This document shows positions 1 through 6,514 of a stretch of DNA of 33,370 bases, piece by piece. The stretch spans positions 1 to 33,370 of the forward strand of contig JABGRN010000067.1 of assembly GCA_018648265.1 (NCBI GenBank). The letters are read 5' to 3'. The DNA is from Prolixibacteraceae bacterium (GTDB lineage Bacteria > Bacteroidota > Bacteroidia > Bacteroidales > Prolixibacteraceae). A model generated the notes under the pieces. It was given only the letters and a program-made list of their open reading frames with translations. It was not told the DNA's origin and did no database searches. Position 1 is the stretch's first letter; each line of letters opens with the position of its first letter. The translations under genes and the position numbers were made by a program.

Positions 1-435
1 TTGCTAAAATTTATGCTTAAAAACAAAACCAACCCGAATTATGAAGTGAGCCATAGTTATCCTTTGTTTTAGCGTCCACTGCAAAAACAAAAATCAACAA
101 ATAAACTAATACCACAACAATTTTAACTACTTGTATGTAACCGTTTTTTACCATCACCACAATCAATCCAGTCAACAAGTATCCTAAAAATTGGGTATTA
201 ACATGTATTGAACATAAACAAATATCAGGGCCGCAATCCGATATTTTAAGCCAATGTAATTGATTTTTAATCAATTTTGACCTTATGTAAAATTAATAAT
301 TCCAATTTCTAAAACAAATATAGATAGTAATACATACGCAAAACAATAAGCAAAGTGCGGAAAAACGGGGTTCAATTTGCTGAATAATTAGTTTGTTCCT
401 TTTGCTGATTTTGTTTCTGAAATCGATTTGGGATT
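1..435. other. AT-rich segment, no confident gene
   Basis: No convincing gene is seen here. An open frame runs on the minus strand from 274 to 17 (85 codons, TTG start). It would encode two hydrophobic stretches near residues 28-42 and 49-65, but it has no recognisable homology, no ribosome-binding site and a poor start codon. It could be a small membrane protein, but chance is as likely. The end nearest 435 is the 3' flank of the PorP-like gene and shows no clear terminator hairpin. Confidence 0.3.
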
Positions 436-1404
436 TTAGAAATATTTTGACCGGACATAACTTCGTCCATAAAAATCAATATCGTACCCAACAGAAAATT
501 CGTATGTGCCATTTTGATAGGGATATAACTCTGAAAATGTTACATCCATAGCAAACCCCAGACGCAAATTATTATCGAAAATCCATTGCGATACCACACA
601 AAATGCACTTCCAGATCTGAACATCCCACCTAACCAAAGTTTCTCCCGAAGAAGGAAATTAGCCGCCAGATCAAATTGAATCGGAGTACCCCAGGTCGCC
701 CTTACCAACATCGTAGGTTTGAAAATTAAATTGTTTAACGATACAAACCGATGTACATATCCACCTGCTAAATAAAAAGTTGTAACCTCAGTTTGAGTTG
801 AGTAATTATTTATATTGGTCTGAAAATCGTTATTGATCATTTTAGGAACTGATAAACTGATATAATAGTTCTCCTGATATAAAAAGCCCCCAACACCAAA
901 ATTTGGAAGGAACTTCATATCAACATCTTCTTCAAATGCCCGATCGAATTCATTATCGGGGTATAACTGATAATCTGTCAAGGGGTTTTTGTAATTTAAA
1001 AATCCAAATTTTACGCCAAGTCTTAACCGTGTTTTTGGTGTTAGAAAAACTTCGTAGGCATAATCTACAAAAATACTCAACCTGTTTTCCCTTCCAAAAT
1101 GGTCATTTATTACATTTAGCCCCATTCCTACAAATTCGCTTTTTAAGGGGCTATGAAGAGAAATAACTTCTGTTAAGGGCGTGCGGTCGATTCCAGCCCA
1201 CTGTTTTCTTATTAAAGTTGAAAATCCTATTTTCTCCCACATCCCGGCATAAGCAGGATTTATTTGTTGGGTATTAAACATATATTGAGTGAAAATTGGA
1301 TCGTGTTGAGCAAAACTTTTTACAGATATAAAAATGAAAAGTAACCCGATTTTAAAACTTCTCTTAATCCAGACACCCATTTCCCTTCGTTTTAAAAAAT
1401 CCAT
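436..1404 (-). CDS. PorP/SprF-family type IX secretion system outer-membrane protein
   Basis: The protein belongs to the PorP/SprF family. These are Bacteroidota beta-barrel outer-membrane proteins linked to the type IX secretion system and to gliding-adhesin delivery. A signal peptide covers about residues 9-33 (basic WIKRSFK, hydrophobic core, cleavage after VKSFA) and is followed by the family hallmark QHDPIFTQYMFNTQQINPAY. At 322 aa the length is normal for the family. Many alternating amphipathic segments and the terminal aromatic residue of YVRSKYF suit an outer-membrane barrel. An alternative Met at residue 9 (1380) gives a cleaner signal peptide. The gene stands alone. PorP-like proteins are often encoded beside a large PKD/OmpA-type adhesin, which is absent from the adjoining sequence. 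The family assignment is firm; the specific partner is unknown. Confidence 0.93.
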   Translation of the reverse strand: MDFLKRREMGVWIKRSFKIGLLFIFISVKSFAQHDPIFTQYMFNTQQINPAYAGMWEKIGFSTLIRKQWAGIDRTPLTEVISLHSPLKSEFVGMGLNVINDHFGRENRLSIFVDYAYEVFLTPKTRLRLGVKFGFLNYKNPLTDYQLYPDNEFDRAFEEDVDMKFLPNFGVGGFLYQENYYISLSVPKMINNDFQTNINNYSTQTEVTTFYLAGGYVHRFVSLNNLIFKPTMLVRATWGTPIQFDLAANFLLREKLWLGGMFRSGSAFCVVSQWIFDNNLRLGFAMDVTFSELYPYQNGTYEFSVGYDIDFYGRSYVRSKYF

Positions 1405-2076
1405 TTTCTTCTACTTTGACAGATTAAAATAAGGAAGCAACTGATTAGATAGATTAGTATTAGTATCTTAAAATTATACGAAAATTAAATTTATAGTTAA
1501 TATTTAAGCGTTATAAAAATAACAAAAAATTTATAGAAAAAAATTAGCCATTATTTATGAACTGTTAAAATACAATATTAATTCGACTATACTGGAACTT
1601 ACAGAAGGCCGATAAAGACTGACAGTGAAATAGGTAACCACAAAAAGGCTAATGCGATAAAACCGATGCACAGCAATTGATTCATTCAAATATTTGTGCT
1701 GACATTTACAAACTAATTGTGTTAATTTAACGGTGCGAGCCGGTATCGATAATAATTTCAATCTTAAAATATCACGATGCCGGGATTATAAAAAAAGCAA
1801 AAATGAGACGAAACAAAGAAAAGATCACACAAAAAAATAGGATGATATTTTGAGATAACCATCCCTATTTAAAAGGAAAAACTTTAATTATTCTAAATTT
1901 AATTTACTCTTTTATGTGAAAATAAAAAAGATATTGGCTGGAAATTCCTAAAAACTGCCATCTGAATTTATCTCAGAATCTTTCGAAGTAAAATACAAAA
2001 AAATACACAGATCCTGAAACTTTTCCAATACAGGTAAGGGGAGGTTTTTCAGACAAACTATTTAAAAATAAGATCT
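1405..2076. other. AT-rich intergenic region
   Basis: These 672 bases separate the PorP-like gene from the aldo/keto reductase gene. They are very AT-rich with poly-A/T runs. The only open frame (1761-1555, minus, TTG start) gives a protein-like string with no recognisable family and is judged spurious. No tRNA, rRNA or strong inverted repeat was recognised. Confidence 0.4.
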
Positions 2077-3069
2077 TTAATCCAGCGATAGAATTTCTTC
2101 AATTAAAATCAACTCTTCATCTGAAAAAGCCAGATTTTTTAATGTTTCAACATTATCATTTATTTGTTTAACCGAGCTGGCTCCAATTAATACAGAAGTG
2201 ATTCGTTTGTCTTTTAGTATCCATGCCAGTGCCATTTGTGCCAGCGACTGTTCGCGTTGCAGGGCCAATTCATTTAATTTCTGCACTTTCCCGATAGCGG
2301 AATTTACATCACTTTCATGAAGAAAACCCCATGATTTGGCAGCTCTCGAATCTTCAGGAATGCCATTCAAATATTTATCGGATAATAAACCCTGTGCCAG
2401 CGGTGAAAATGGGATACAACCAATTCCTTCCTCTTCAAGTACATCCAGTAATTCATCTTCAACCCAACGCACAAACATCGAATATTTGGGTTGATGAATA
2501 AGACACGGAGTTCCCAGTTCTTTTAAAATACGGGAAGCTTCTTTTGCCTTGTCAGCCGGGTAATTTGAAATTCCCACGTACAAAGCTTTTCCTGAACGAA
2601 CCGCCCGATCGAGTGCCATCATTGTTTCTTCAAGTGGAGTGTTTGGGTCGGGACGGTGCGAATAGAAAATATCTACGTAATCCAATCCCATTCGTTTTAA
2701 ACTCTGGTCGAGGCTGGCAATTAAATATTTCCGGCTTCCCCAATCTCCATACGGACCGGGCCACATATCGTAACCAGCTTTCGACGAAATAATCAATTCG
2801 TCGCGGTAATTGCTAAAGTCTTGTTTTAGGATTTTGCCGAAATTTTCTTCTGCAGATCCGTAAGGCGGGCCATAATTATTGGCCAAATCGAAATGGGTAA
2901 TTCCCAAATCGAAAGCACGATGTAATATTCCCCGGCCATTTTTAATGGTGTCAACATCGCCGAAGTTGTGCCATAATCCCAGCGATACAGCAGGAAGTTT
3001 CAACCCCCATTTTCCGCAGCGGTTGTATTTCATTGTGTCGTAACGGTTGTCTTTTGAGATGTAAGTCAT
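2077..3069 (-). CDS. gpr: Aldo/keto reductase, L-glyceraldehyde-3-phosphate reductase (YghZ/Gpr) type
   Basis: This 330-aa NADPH-dependent aldo/keto reductase resembles E. coli YghZ (Gpr), which reduces L-glyceraldehyde 3-phosphate and methylglyoxal in the cytoplasm. Nearly collinear signatures are SLGLWHNFGDV (29-39), ITHFDLANNYGPP (57-69), ELIISSKAGYDMWPGPYG (91-108), SLDQSLKRMGLDYVDIFYSH (119-138) and the C-terminal cofactor segment VLIGASSVKQINDNV. The catalytic tetrad is Asp61, Tyr66, Lys97 and His138. The first Met is preferred because residues 7-13 (DNRYDTM) align with the N-terminus of the E. coli enzyme; Met13 is the alternative. The gene is apparently monocistronic. The bases just upstream (3070-3115) carry a degenerate ACTTTAAAC word repeat also found before other genes here. 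Subfamily is secure; the in vivo substrate is inferred. Confidence 0.9.
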   Translation of the reverse strand: MTYISKDNRYDTMKYNRCGKWGLKLPAVSLGLWHNFGDVDTIKNGRGILHRAFDLGITHFDLANNYGPPYGSAEENFGKILKQDFSNYRDELIISSKAGYDMWPGPYGDWGSRKYLIASLDQSLKRMGLDYVDIFYSHRPDPNTPLEETMMALDRAVRSGKALYVGISNYPADKAKEASRILKELGTPCLIHQPKYSMFVRWVEDELLDVLEEEGIGCIPFSPLAQGLLSDKYLNGIPEDSRAAKSWGFLHESDVNSAIGKVQKLNELALQREQSLAQMALAWILKDKRITSVLIGASSVKQINDNVETLKNLAFSDEELILIEEILSLD

Positions 3070-3244
3070 GGTAAAAAATTTAAAGTTTCAAATAAAAGGT
3101 TTAAAGTTAGGAAAGTTAGTTGCAAGACCGATGACTTTAGGTGGAAGAATTATGCACAATTTTATATTTAAATTTGAATTGAAATAATAATATTTCTTTT
3201 CCCGGGAGGAGGGTTAGGTTTTTTGACCTACATCCTTGCTGGCG

Positions 3245-3259
3245 CCAATTTGCAATTGG
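3245..3259. repeat. REP-like hairpin, 3-nt loop
   Basis: A perfect 6-bp stem CCAATT/AATTGG closes the loop TGC. It is followed by GGGTC rather than the CACGAGCGG tail seen at the related hairpins, so it is the most divergent member of the set. Confidence 0.45.
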
Positions 3260-3432
3260 GGTCATTATTGCAAACAATAGTTCTCTGCGTCACGGGGATA
3301 TTTTAAATGCTTTTATTACCAAAAAGCAACTTAAACAGTTAGTAGTATAAAACAGAAAGCCCGTTAAATTGCCAGGCTTTCCATATAATTGCTGTAATAT
3401 TGAATACTACTTGTTTTTGCAAAACAAAACAC

Positions 3433-3455
3433 GGATCACAGATCCACGCTGGTGG
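3433..3455. repeat. REP-like hairpin, 3-nt loop
   Basis: The stem GGATC/GATCC with loop ACA (3433-3445) is followed by ACGCTGGTGG, a diverged form of the CACGAGCGG tail at 3506 and 4042. Stem sequence varies between copies while the 3-nt loop geometry is kept. Confidence 0.5.
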
Positions 3456-3490
3456 TGAGTATTGAATACATCCATTCTTCCGAATGCACA

Positions 3491-3515
3491 CCGATTGCAA
3501 ATTGGCACGAGCGGG
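3491..3515. repeat. REP-like hairpin, 3-nt loop, CACGAGCGG tail
   Basis: The near-perfect stem CCGATT/AATTGG (one G-T type mismatch) with loop GCA is followed directly by CACGAGCGGG. It shares its tail with the hairpin at 4027. Confidence 0.5.
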
Positions 3516-3618
3516 GAGGAAGAGTTTAAGTCAGGTAAGTTCAACATTGTTAGTCCTATTGAATCCACCTAACTATTAATTATATTTGGTAGAAATTATA
3601 AGTGTAATAAATCGCAAT

Positions 3619-3870
3619 ATGGAGCCAGACAAAAATAAGGAACCAGAAAAGAAAAAGGAAAATATTCAGGATAAACCAGAAAAATGGATCGACAAAGCTG
3701 AAGAGTTTATTGATGATACTGCAGAGAAAATTCATAAAAGTGATACATACCGTAAAGCCGACAAATCTGTTGAAAAAGCAACTAAAAATGTATTCAGAAA
3801 AGCCGGAATATTGTGGGGAAAATCAGAGCGTTACTTTAAAACCCAGGGTAATAAAAAGGATTCAAAATAA
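3619..3870 (+). CDS. Small highly charged hypothetical protein
   Basis: This 83-aa protein of unknown function is very rich in Lys, Glu and Asp. It begins MEPDKNKEPEKKKENIQDK and continues as one long predicted amphipathic helix (WIDKAEEFIDDTAEKIHK, KADKSVEKATKNVFRKAGI) with no signal peptide or membrane segment. The ATG at 3619 is preferred over an in-frame TTG at 3586, because the 11 residues the TTG would add (hydrophobic VEIISVI) do not fit the rest. The composition resembles small cytoplasmic stress or coiled-coil proteins of Bacteroidota, but no family can be named. It is single, and a strong hairpin pair follows its stop codon. Confidence 0.65.
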   Translation: MEPDKNKEPEKKKENIQDKPEKWIDKAEEFIDDTAEKIHKSDTYRKADKSVEKATKNVFRKAGILWGKSERYFKTQGNKKDSK

Positions 3871-3873
3871 GAT

Positions 3874-3921
3874 GACAAAATTTTGAGTTTTTAACTCAAT
3901 CTTTGTCGTTTGAGAAACGAC
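3874..3921 (+). terminator. Two overlapping hairpins after the small gene
   Basis: GACAAA...TTGAGTT-TTT-AACTCAA...TTTGTC (3874-3907) forms a long stem beginning three bases after the stop codon. It overlaps a second hairpin GTCGTTT-GAG-AAACGAC (3905-3921), so the two are mutually exclusive. There is no clear U-run, so termination is probable but unproven. Confidence 0.45.
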
Positions 3922-3924
3922 ATG

Positions 3925-3973
3925 CAGCTTAGCCCTCGTTGCAACCGAAGGGCAAAGGGAGGCTTTTAAGCTG
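3925..3973. repeat. Nested inverted repeat
   Basis: An outer stem CAGCTTA/TAAGCTG encloses an inner stem GCCCT/AGGGC. Architecture and G-rich right arm resemble the hairpin at 15584-15631, suggesting a dispersed intergenic repeat. Confidence 0.4.
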
Positions 3974-4026
3974 AATCTGGAAATTGATTTATATCTTTGA
4001 AAATAATCTTTATCCCTTTATTGACA

Positions 4027-4050
4027 CGGATTACAAATCCGCACGAGCGG
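4027..4050. repeat. REP-like hairpin, 3-nt loop, CACGAGCGG tail
   Basis: The perfect stem CGGATT/AATCCG with loop ACA (4027-4041) is followed by CACGAGCGG. It lies just downstream of the HNH nuclease gene end and is the cleanest member of the set. Confidence 0.55.
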
Positions 4051-4111
4051 TGTACTGGATCATATTTTGTTGATCCTCGATTTAGAGATAAAATATTCTG
4101 CAAAGGTGTTT

Positions 4112-4885
4112 TCATCCAATAAACCTTTCTTCAATATGCCTTTCTAAAAACCTAACATCTGGAAGAAACCTCGCAGGCCGAATAATTTCTTTTTTATGAT
4201 ATGTTGCAAAATAATTCTGAATAAAACTATCTTCCGATTTCATAAAATCATTACAAATCAAAATTTTCAGATTCTTATCAATTGCTAAATACCCATTCTC
4301 AAAAGCTTTATCATGCAAATTATTTAATAAAAGTCCATTCTGAGGATTAAGTCTATTTTCCTTGTCTTTTGACCAAGGAATTATGTGACTTGCGATTAAG
4401 AAATCAGGATTTCCAAATCCTGTAACAGCACATTTATTATTGAAATTAGCTAATACTATCTGACGAAAAACATTCTGATTTACTCTTGTTTTAACTTCTC
4501 GTAATTTTGTTTTTCCCTCTAATATATCAGTTCCTTTGAGAACCATCTCATATTTTTTTTCAATTGATGTTTGTTGGATTTCTGCAAGAATCCTTTCACT
4601 TTCAAAAATTAACTCTTCTTTGTTATTATGAAATTCATCCCAAATAGGCTGAACTTGTTTAATTCCACCTTTCAATCCAACAATACCCCTTTCTTGATGA
4701 TAAGGATCAACGCTGGCAAAATTGCTTAATCGCATTGAGACAGCATTGGGGTTCCTATCCTTCATTAAATCTGACAGTTCAATAACTTCTTTAGCGGTAT
4801 GATGAATTTTTCCAAAAGGGATTTTTAGATATAAATTAAATGCTAATATTAGTTCTTCTCTCGACCAAAGTTTTCGTTTAACCAT
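4112..4885 (-). CDS. HNH endonuclease family protein
   Basis: The 257-aa protein is a predicted DNA endonuclease with a C-terminal HNH_2-type domain. Cys152 (KCAVTG), His167 (ASHIIPWS), Asn183 (NPQNGL) and His191 (NLHDKAF) provide the beta-beta-alpha metal fold. The N-terminal part (SREELILAFNLYLKIPFGK, about 8-26) is typical of stand-alone HNH nucleases associated with restriction or defence loci. The frame stays open upstream to 4963, but ATG 4885 is preferred because the family begins at this point and the extra 26 residues look non-coding. It lies downstream of an 84-aa gene in the same direction. Vsr fragments in the vicinity suggest a decayed restriction/repair context; no methyltransferase is present. 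Nuclease class is firm; role in defence is inference. Confidence 0.85.
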   Translation of the reverse strand: MVKRKLWSREELILAFNLYLKIPFGKIHHTAKEVIELSDLMKDRNPNAVSMRLSNFASVDPYHQERGIVGLKGGIKQVQPIWDEFHNNKEELIFESERILAEIQQTSIEKKYEMVLKGTDILEGKTKLREVKTRVNQNVFRQIVLANFNNKCAVTGFGNPDFLIASHIIPWSKDKENRLNPQNGLLLNNLHDKAFENGYLAIDKNLKILICNDFMKSEDSFIQNYFATYHKKEIIRPARFLPDVRFLERHIEERFIG

Positions 4886-4947
4886 TTTGGGTGATTTTTC
4901 AACAACTATAAAACTAATATTAATGAACTTAAATGCATAGAAGTAAT

Positions 4948-5202
4948 CTAACTTTCTTCGCATAATGAAATCAATTCACACCAATCATGATCTAATTCTG
5001 GATTATAATTAGGAAATTGAGGTTTTATCAATCCAAAATCATGAGGGACAAAATACTTTTCATCAATTAATTGATTTCGGAACCAATTTTCAAAGTCTAC
5101 TAATTCAAAATTATAGGGATTTATAATTTCAACTTCTTCATATAACTTGTAATTTGCTGCATCACGATATAGATATTCTATAATTATTTTATGCTTTCTC
5201 AT
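4948..5202 (-). CDS. Small hypothetical protein upstream of the HNH gene
   Basis: This 84-aa acidic protein has no signal peptide. It starts MRKHKIIIEYLYRDAANYK and ends LDHDWCELISLCEES, with tryptophans at FENWF and HDWCEL. I do not recognise a named family. It is the first gene of a two-gene unit with the HNH nuclease: its stop lies 62 bases before the preferred HNH start and overlaps the longer possible start by 16 bases. The arrangement would fit an accessory or immunity-like partner, but nothing in the sequence proves that. A truncated vsr reading frame ends 39 bases upstream. Confidence 0.6.
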   Translation of the reverse strand: MRKHKIIIEYLYRDAANYKLYEEVEIINPYNFELVDFENWFRNQLIDEKYFVPHDFGLIKPQFPNYNPELDHDWCELISLCEES

Positions 5203-5241
5203 TCAACAAAAGAAATCTAAAAACAATATAGAATCAACGGA

Positions 5242-5361
5242 CTATAAGTAACATCCTTCAGCAAACAAAAACTTCCGCACCAGCATTTCGGGTTTGGTAT
5301 TTTTCCCTTTTATGCGGCTCATGTTATACGAGCGGGTAGTTTTGTTGTGGACGTCGGCCAT
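5242..5361 (-). pseudogene. vsr: vsr 5'-end fragment, copy 1
   Basis: The reading frame begins MADVHNKTTRSYNMSRIKGK, continues NTKPEMLVRKFLFAEG and stops after 39 codons (TAG at 5242-5244). This matches the N-terminus of very-short-patch mismatch endonucleases (E. coli Vsr starts MADVHDKATRSKNM). A normal Vsr is about 140-155 aa, so roughly the last three quarters, including the Zn and catalytic region, is missing. Homology breaks after codon 36. The bases just upstream (5385-5418) resemble those upstream of copy 2, so the copied unit includes its leader. It precedes the 84-aa/HNH pair in the same orientation. Confidence 0.8.
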
Positions 5362-5418
5362 TTTAAAGATTTGATTATCGAGTAGCAAGTATCAAGACAG
5401 GATAAAGTTACAAAATCA

Positions 5419-5540
5419 AAATCCAGCGGATTTGAATGTTTATAGAAAAAATTGTTTGTAAGGAACGGTGCGACTCCGGCTGGAGTCGAATTTCTTGTAC
5501 ACGATGATGTTTCTATAAACATGTGATGCCGCCGGCATCA
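5419..5540. repeat. Multi-hairpin repeat, left copy
   Basis: This composite unit contains, in order: hairpin AAATCC-AGC-GGATTT (5419-5433); arm TGTTTATAGAAA (5437-5448); hairpin CGACTCCGGCTGGAGTCG (5471-5488); arm TTTCTATAAACA (5510-5521), the exact reverse complement of the first arm; and hairpin TGATGCC-GCC-GGCATCA (5524-5540). The last hairpin includes the transposase stop codon. A second copy in the same orientation lies at 6047-6167, on the other side of the transposase gene. Confidence 0.85.
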
Positions 5541-6002
5541 ATCTTCTAACCATTGAAACAAATATTCATCTTTAAATTCAATTTCAAATGCTTTTAAAAA
5601 ATCAAGATATTCTTCTTTAAATGTTTTCTTTTTATGATGTTCCTTTTGGTTTTCAATGTAACGAATTACATTGCCCAGCTGAGAGTGCGAATAAGAAAAA
5701 GCCCCAAATCCTTTTTGCCAGTTAAATTTAAATGGCGTGAAACGTTTTTCCTTTACCATAGCATCAGACGATTTTTTTACCTCACGAACCAAATCGGAAA
5801 GGCAGCATGTGGGTTTTATTCCAATAAAAAAATGAATATGGTTTGATGTTCCGTTAATTGCTAACATTTTTTGCCCTTTGTTTTGCACAATTCCTGTAAT
5901 GTATTTGTACAATTCTTCTTCCCAACTCTTATGAATTGTTGCGTTTCGGTTTTGAACGGCAAAAACGACCTGGATGTAAATTTGTGTGAATGTATCGGCC
6001 AT
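5538..6002 (-). CDS. Y1 (HUH) transposase, RAYT/IS200-like
   Basis: This 154-aa single-domain tyrosine transposase of the IS200/REP-associated (RAYT) superfamily cuts and joins single-stranded DNA at hairpins. The HUH metal motif is His55-Ile-His57 (SNHIHFFIG). The catalytic tyrosine is most likely Tyr115 in VIRYIENQKEHH, followed by the usual basic tail. The ATG at 6002 is used rather than the upstream in-frame one at 6041 because family members begin MADTFTQIYIQ. The frame is complete, so the enzyme may be active. It is bracketed by two directly repeated multi-hairpin units, with one of them supplying its stop codon. No tnpB is present. A simple IS200 would lack such long direct repeats and a classical RAYT usually has inverted REPs, so this arrangement is unusual. 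Confidence 0.88.
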   Translation of the reverse strand: MADTFTQIYIQVVFAVQNRNATIHKSWEEELYKYITGIVQNKGQKMLAINGTSNHIHFFIGIKPTCCLSDLVREVKKSSDAMVKEKRFTPFKFNWQKGFGAFSYSHSQLGNVIRYIENQKEHHKKKTFKEEYLDFLKAFEIEFKDEYLFQWLED

Positions 6003-6046
6003 AATATAGGATTTAGAATTAATAAAAATACGAATTTTCAAAGTAC

Positions 6047-6167
6047 AAATCCAGCGGATTTGAATGTTTATAGAAATAATTGGTAGGTTGGAATGGTGCG
6101 ACTCCGGCTGGAGTCGGATTTCTTATACACGATTATGTTTCTATAAACATATGATGCAGCCGGCATC
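6047..6167. repeat. Multi-hairpin repeat, right copy
   Basis: This is a second, same-orientation copy of the unit at 5419-5540, differing at about a dozen positions. The first hairpin, the 12-nt arms (6065-6076 and 6138-6149) and the central hairpin (6099-6116) are unchanged. The last hairpin is altered (GATGC/GCATC, 6153-6167) and abuts the truncated end of vsr copy 2. Confidence 0.85.
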
Positions 6168-6253
6168 GGGAGCATAGGTATTTCGGGATTGGTATTTTTC
6201 CCTTTTATGCGGCTCATGTTATAAGAGCGGGTTGTAAGGTTGTGTACATCCAT
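6168..6253 (-). pseudogene. vsr: vsr 5'-end fragment, copy 2
   Basis: The frame starts MDVHNLTTRSYNMSRIKGKN, then TNPE, which is the Vsr N-terminus. After about 25 codons it runs straight into the multi-hairpin repeat and stays open through it to a stop at 6068, with non-Vsr sequence. At DNA level the stretch ACATGAGCCGCATAAAAGGG is identical to copy 1. It is too short to fold as a nuclease and precedes the transposase gene in the same orientation. Confidence 0.78.
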
Positions 6254-6514
6254 AAGAATAGTATCGGGTACAAGACACAAGTATCAAGACTGGAATAAAG
6301 ATACAAAATCTACATCCTCCGGAGTTCAAAGTTTCGAGTTTTAAGTTCAAAGTTAGGGGAGAGAGAATCAAGATGCAAGAGTCAAGACACAAGTATCAAG
6401 TATCACGAATCTGAATATGGAGGTTTTTTGGTAATTAATAAAGAAAGTCTCAGATAGGAAAGTGAGCAGCGAAGAGGGAAGAAAAGACCAAGTATCAAGT
6501 AGTAGAAATCGGGT
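6254..6514. repeat. Degenerate word-repeat spacer
   Basis: No gene is seen in these 261 bases. The words CAAGTATCAAGA/ACAAGTATCAAGTATCA recur at about 6279, 6391 and 6490, and a related copy occurs at 5388. An AAGTTCAAAGTT tract lies at 6323-6357. The part next to vsr copy 2 (about 6270-6310) resembles the leader of copy 1, including a CATCC..GGAG hairpin at the position of the first hairpin of the 5419 repeat. Confidence 0.5.

Larger units (their letters stand above)
3070..3618. other. Intergenic region rich in short hairpins
   Basis: This 549-bp gap holds no gene longer than the small one that follows. It contains the upstream word-repeat tract of the reductase gene (3070-3115) and three short hairpins with 3-nt loops (centred at 3252, 3439 and 3498; listed separately). 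Two of these are followed by related GC-rich tails. It looks like a landing zone for REP-like elements. Confidence 0.5.

Noticed and set aside
5319-5522. Minus-strand 67-codon reading frame overlapping the left multi-hairpin repeat
   Set aside because: It is out of frame with the Vsr fragment, consists largely of translated hairpin sequence and has no family resemblance.
3070-6514. CRISPR array, prompted by multiple short repeats
   Set aside because: The repeats are irregularly spaced degenerate words and hairpins, without constant repeat length or unique equal-sized spacers, and no cas genes are nearby.
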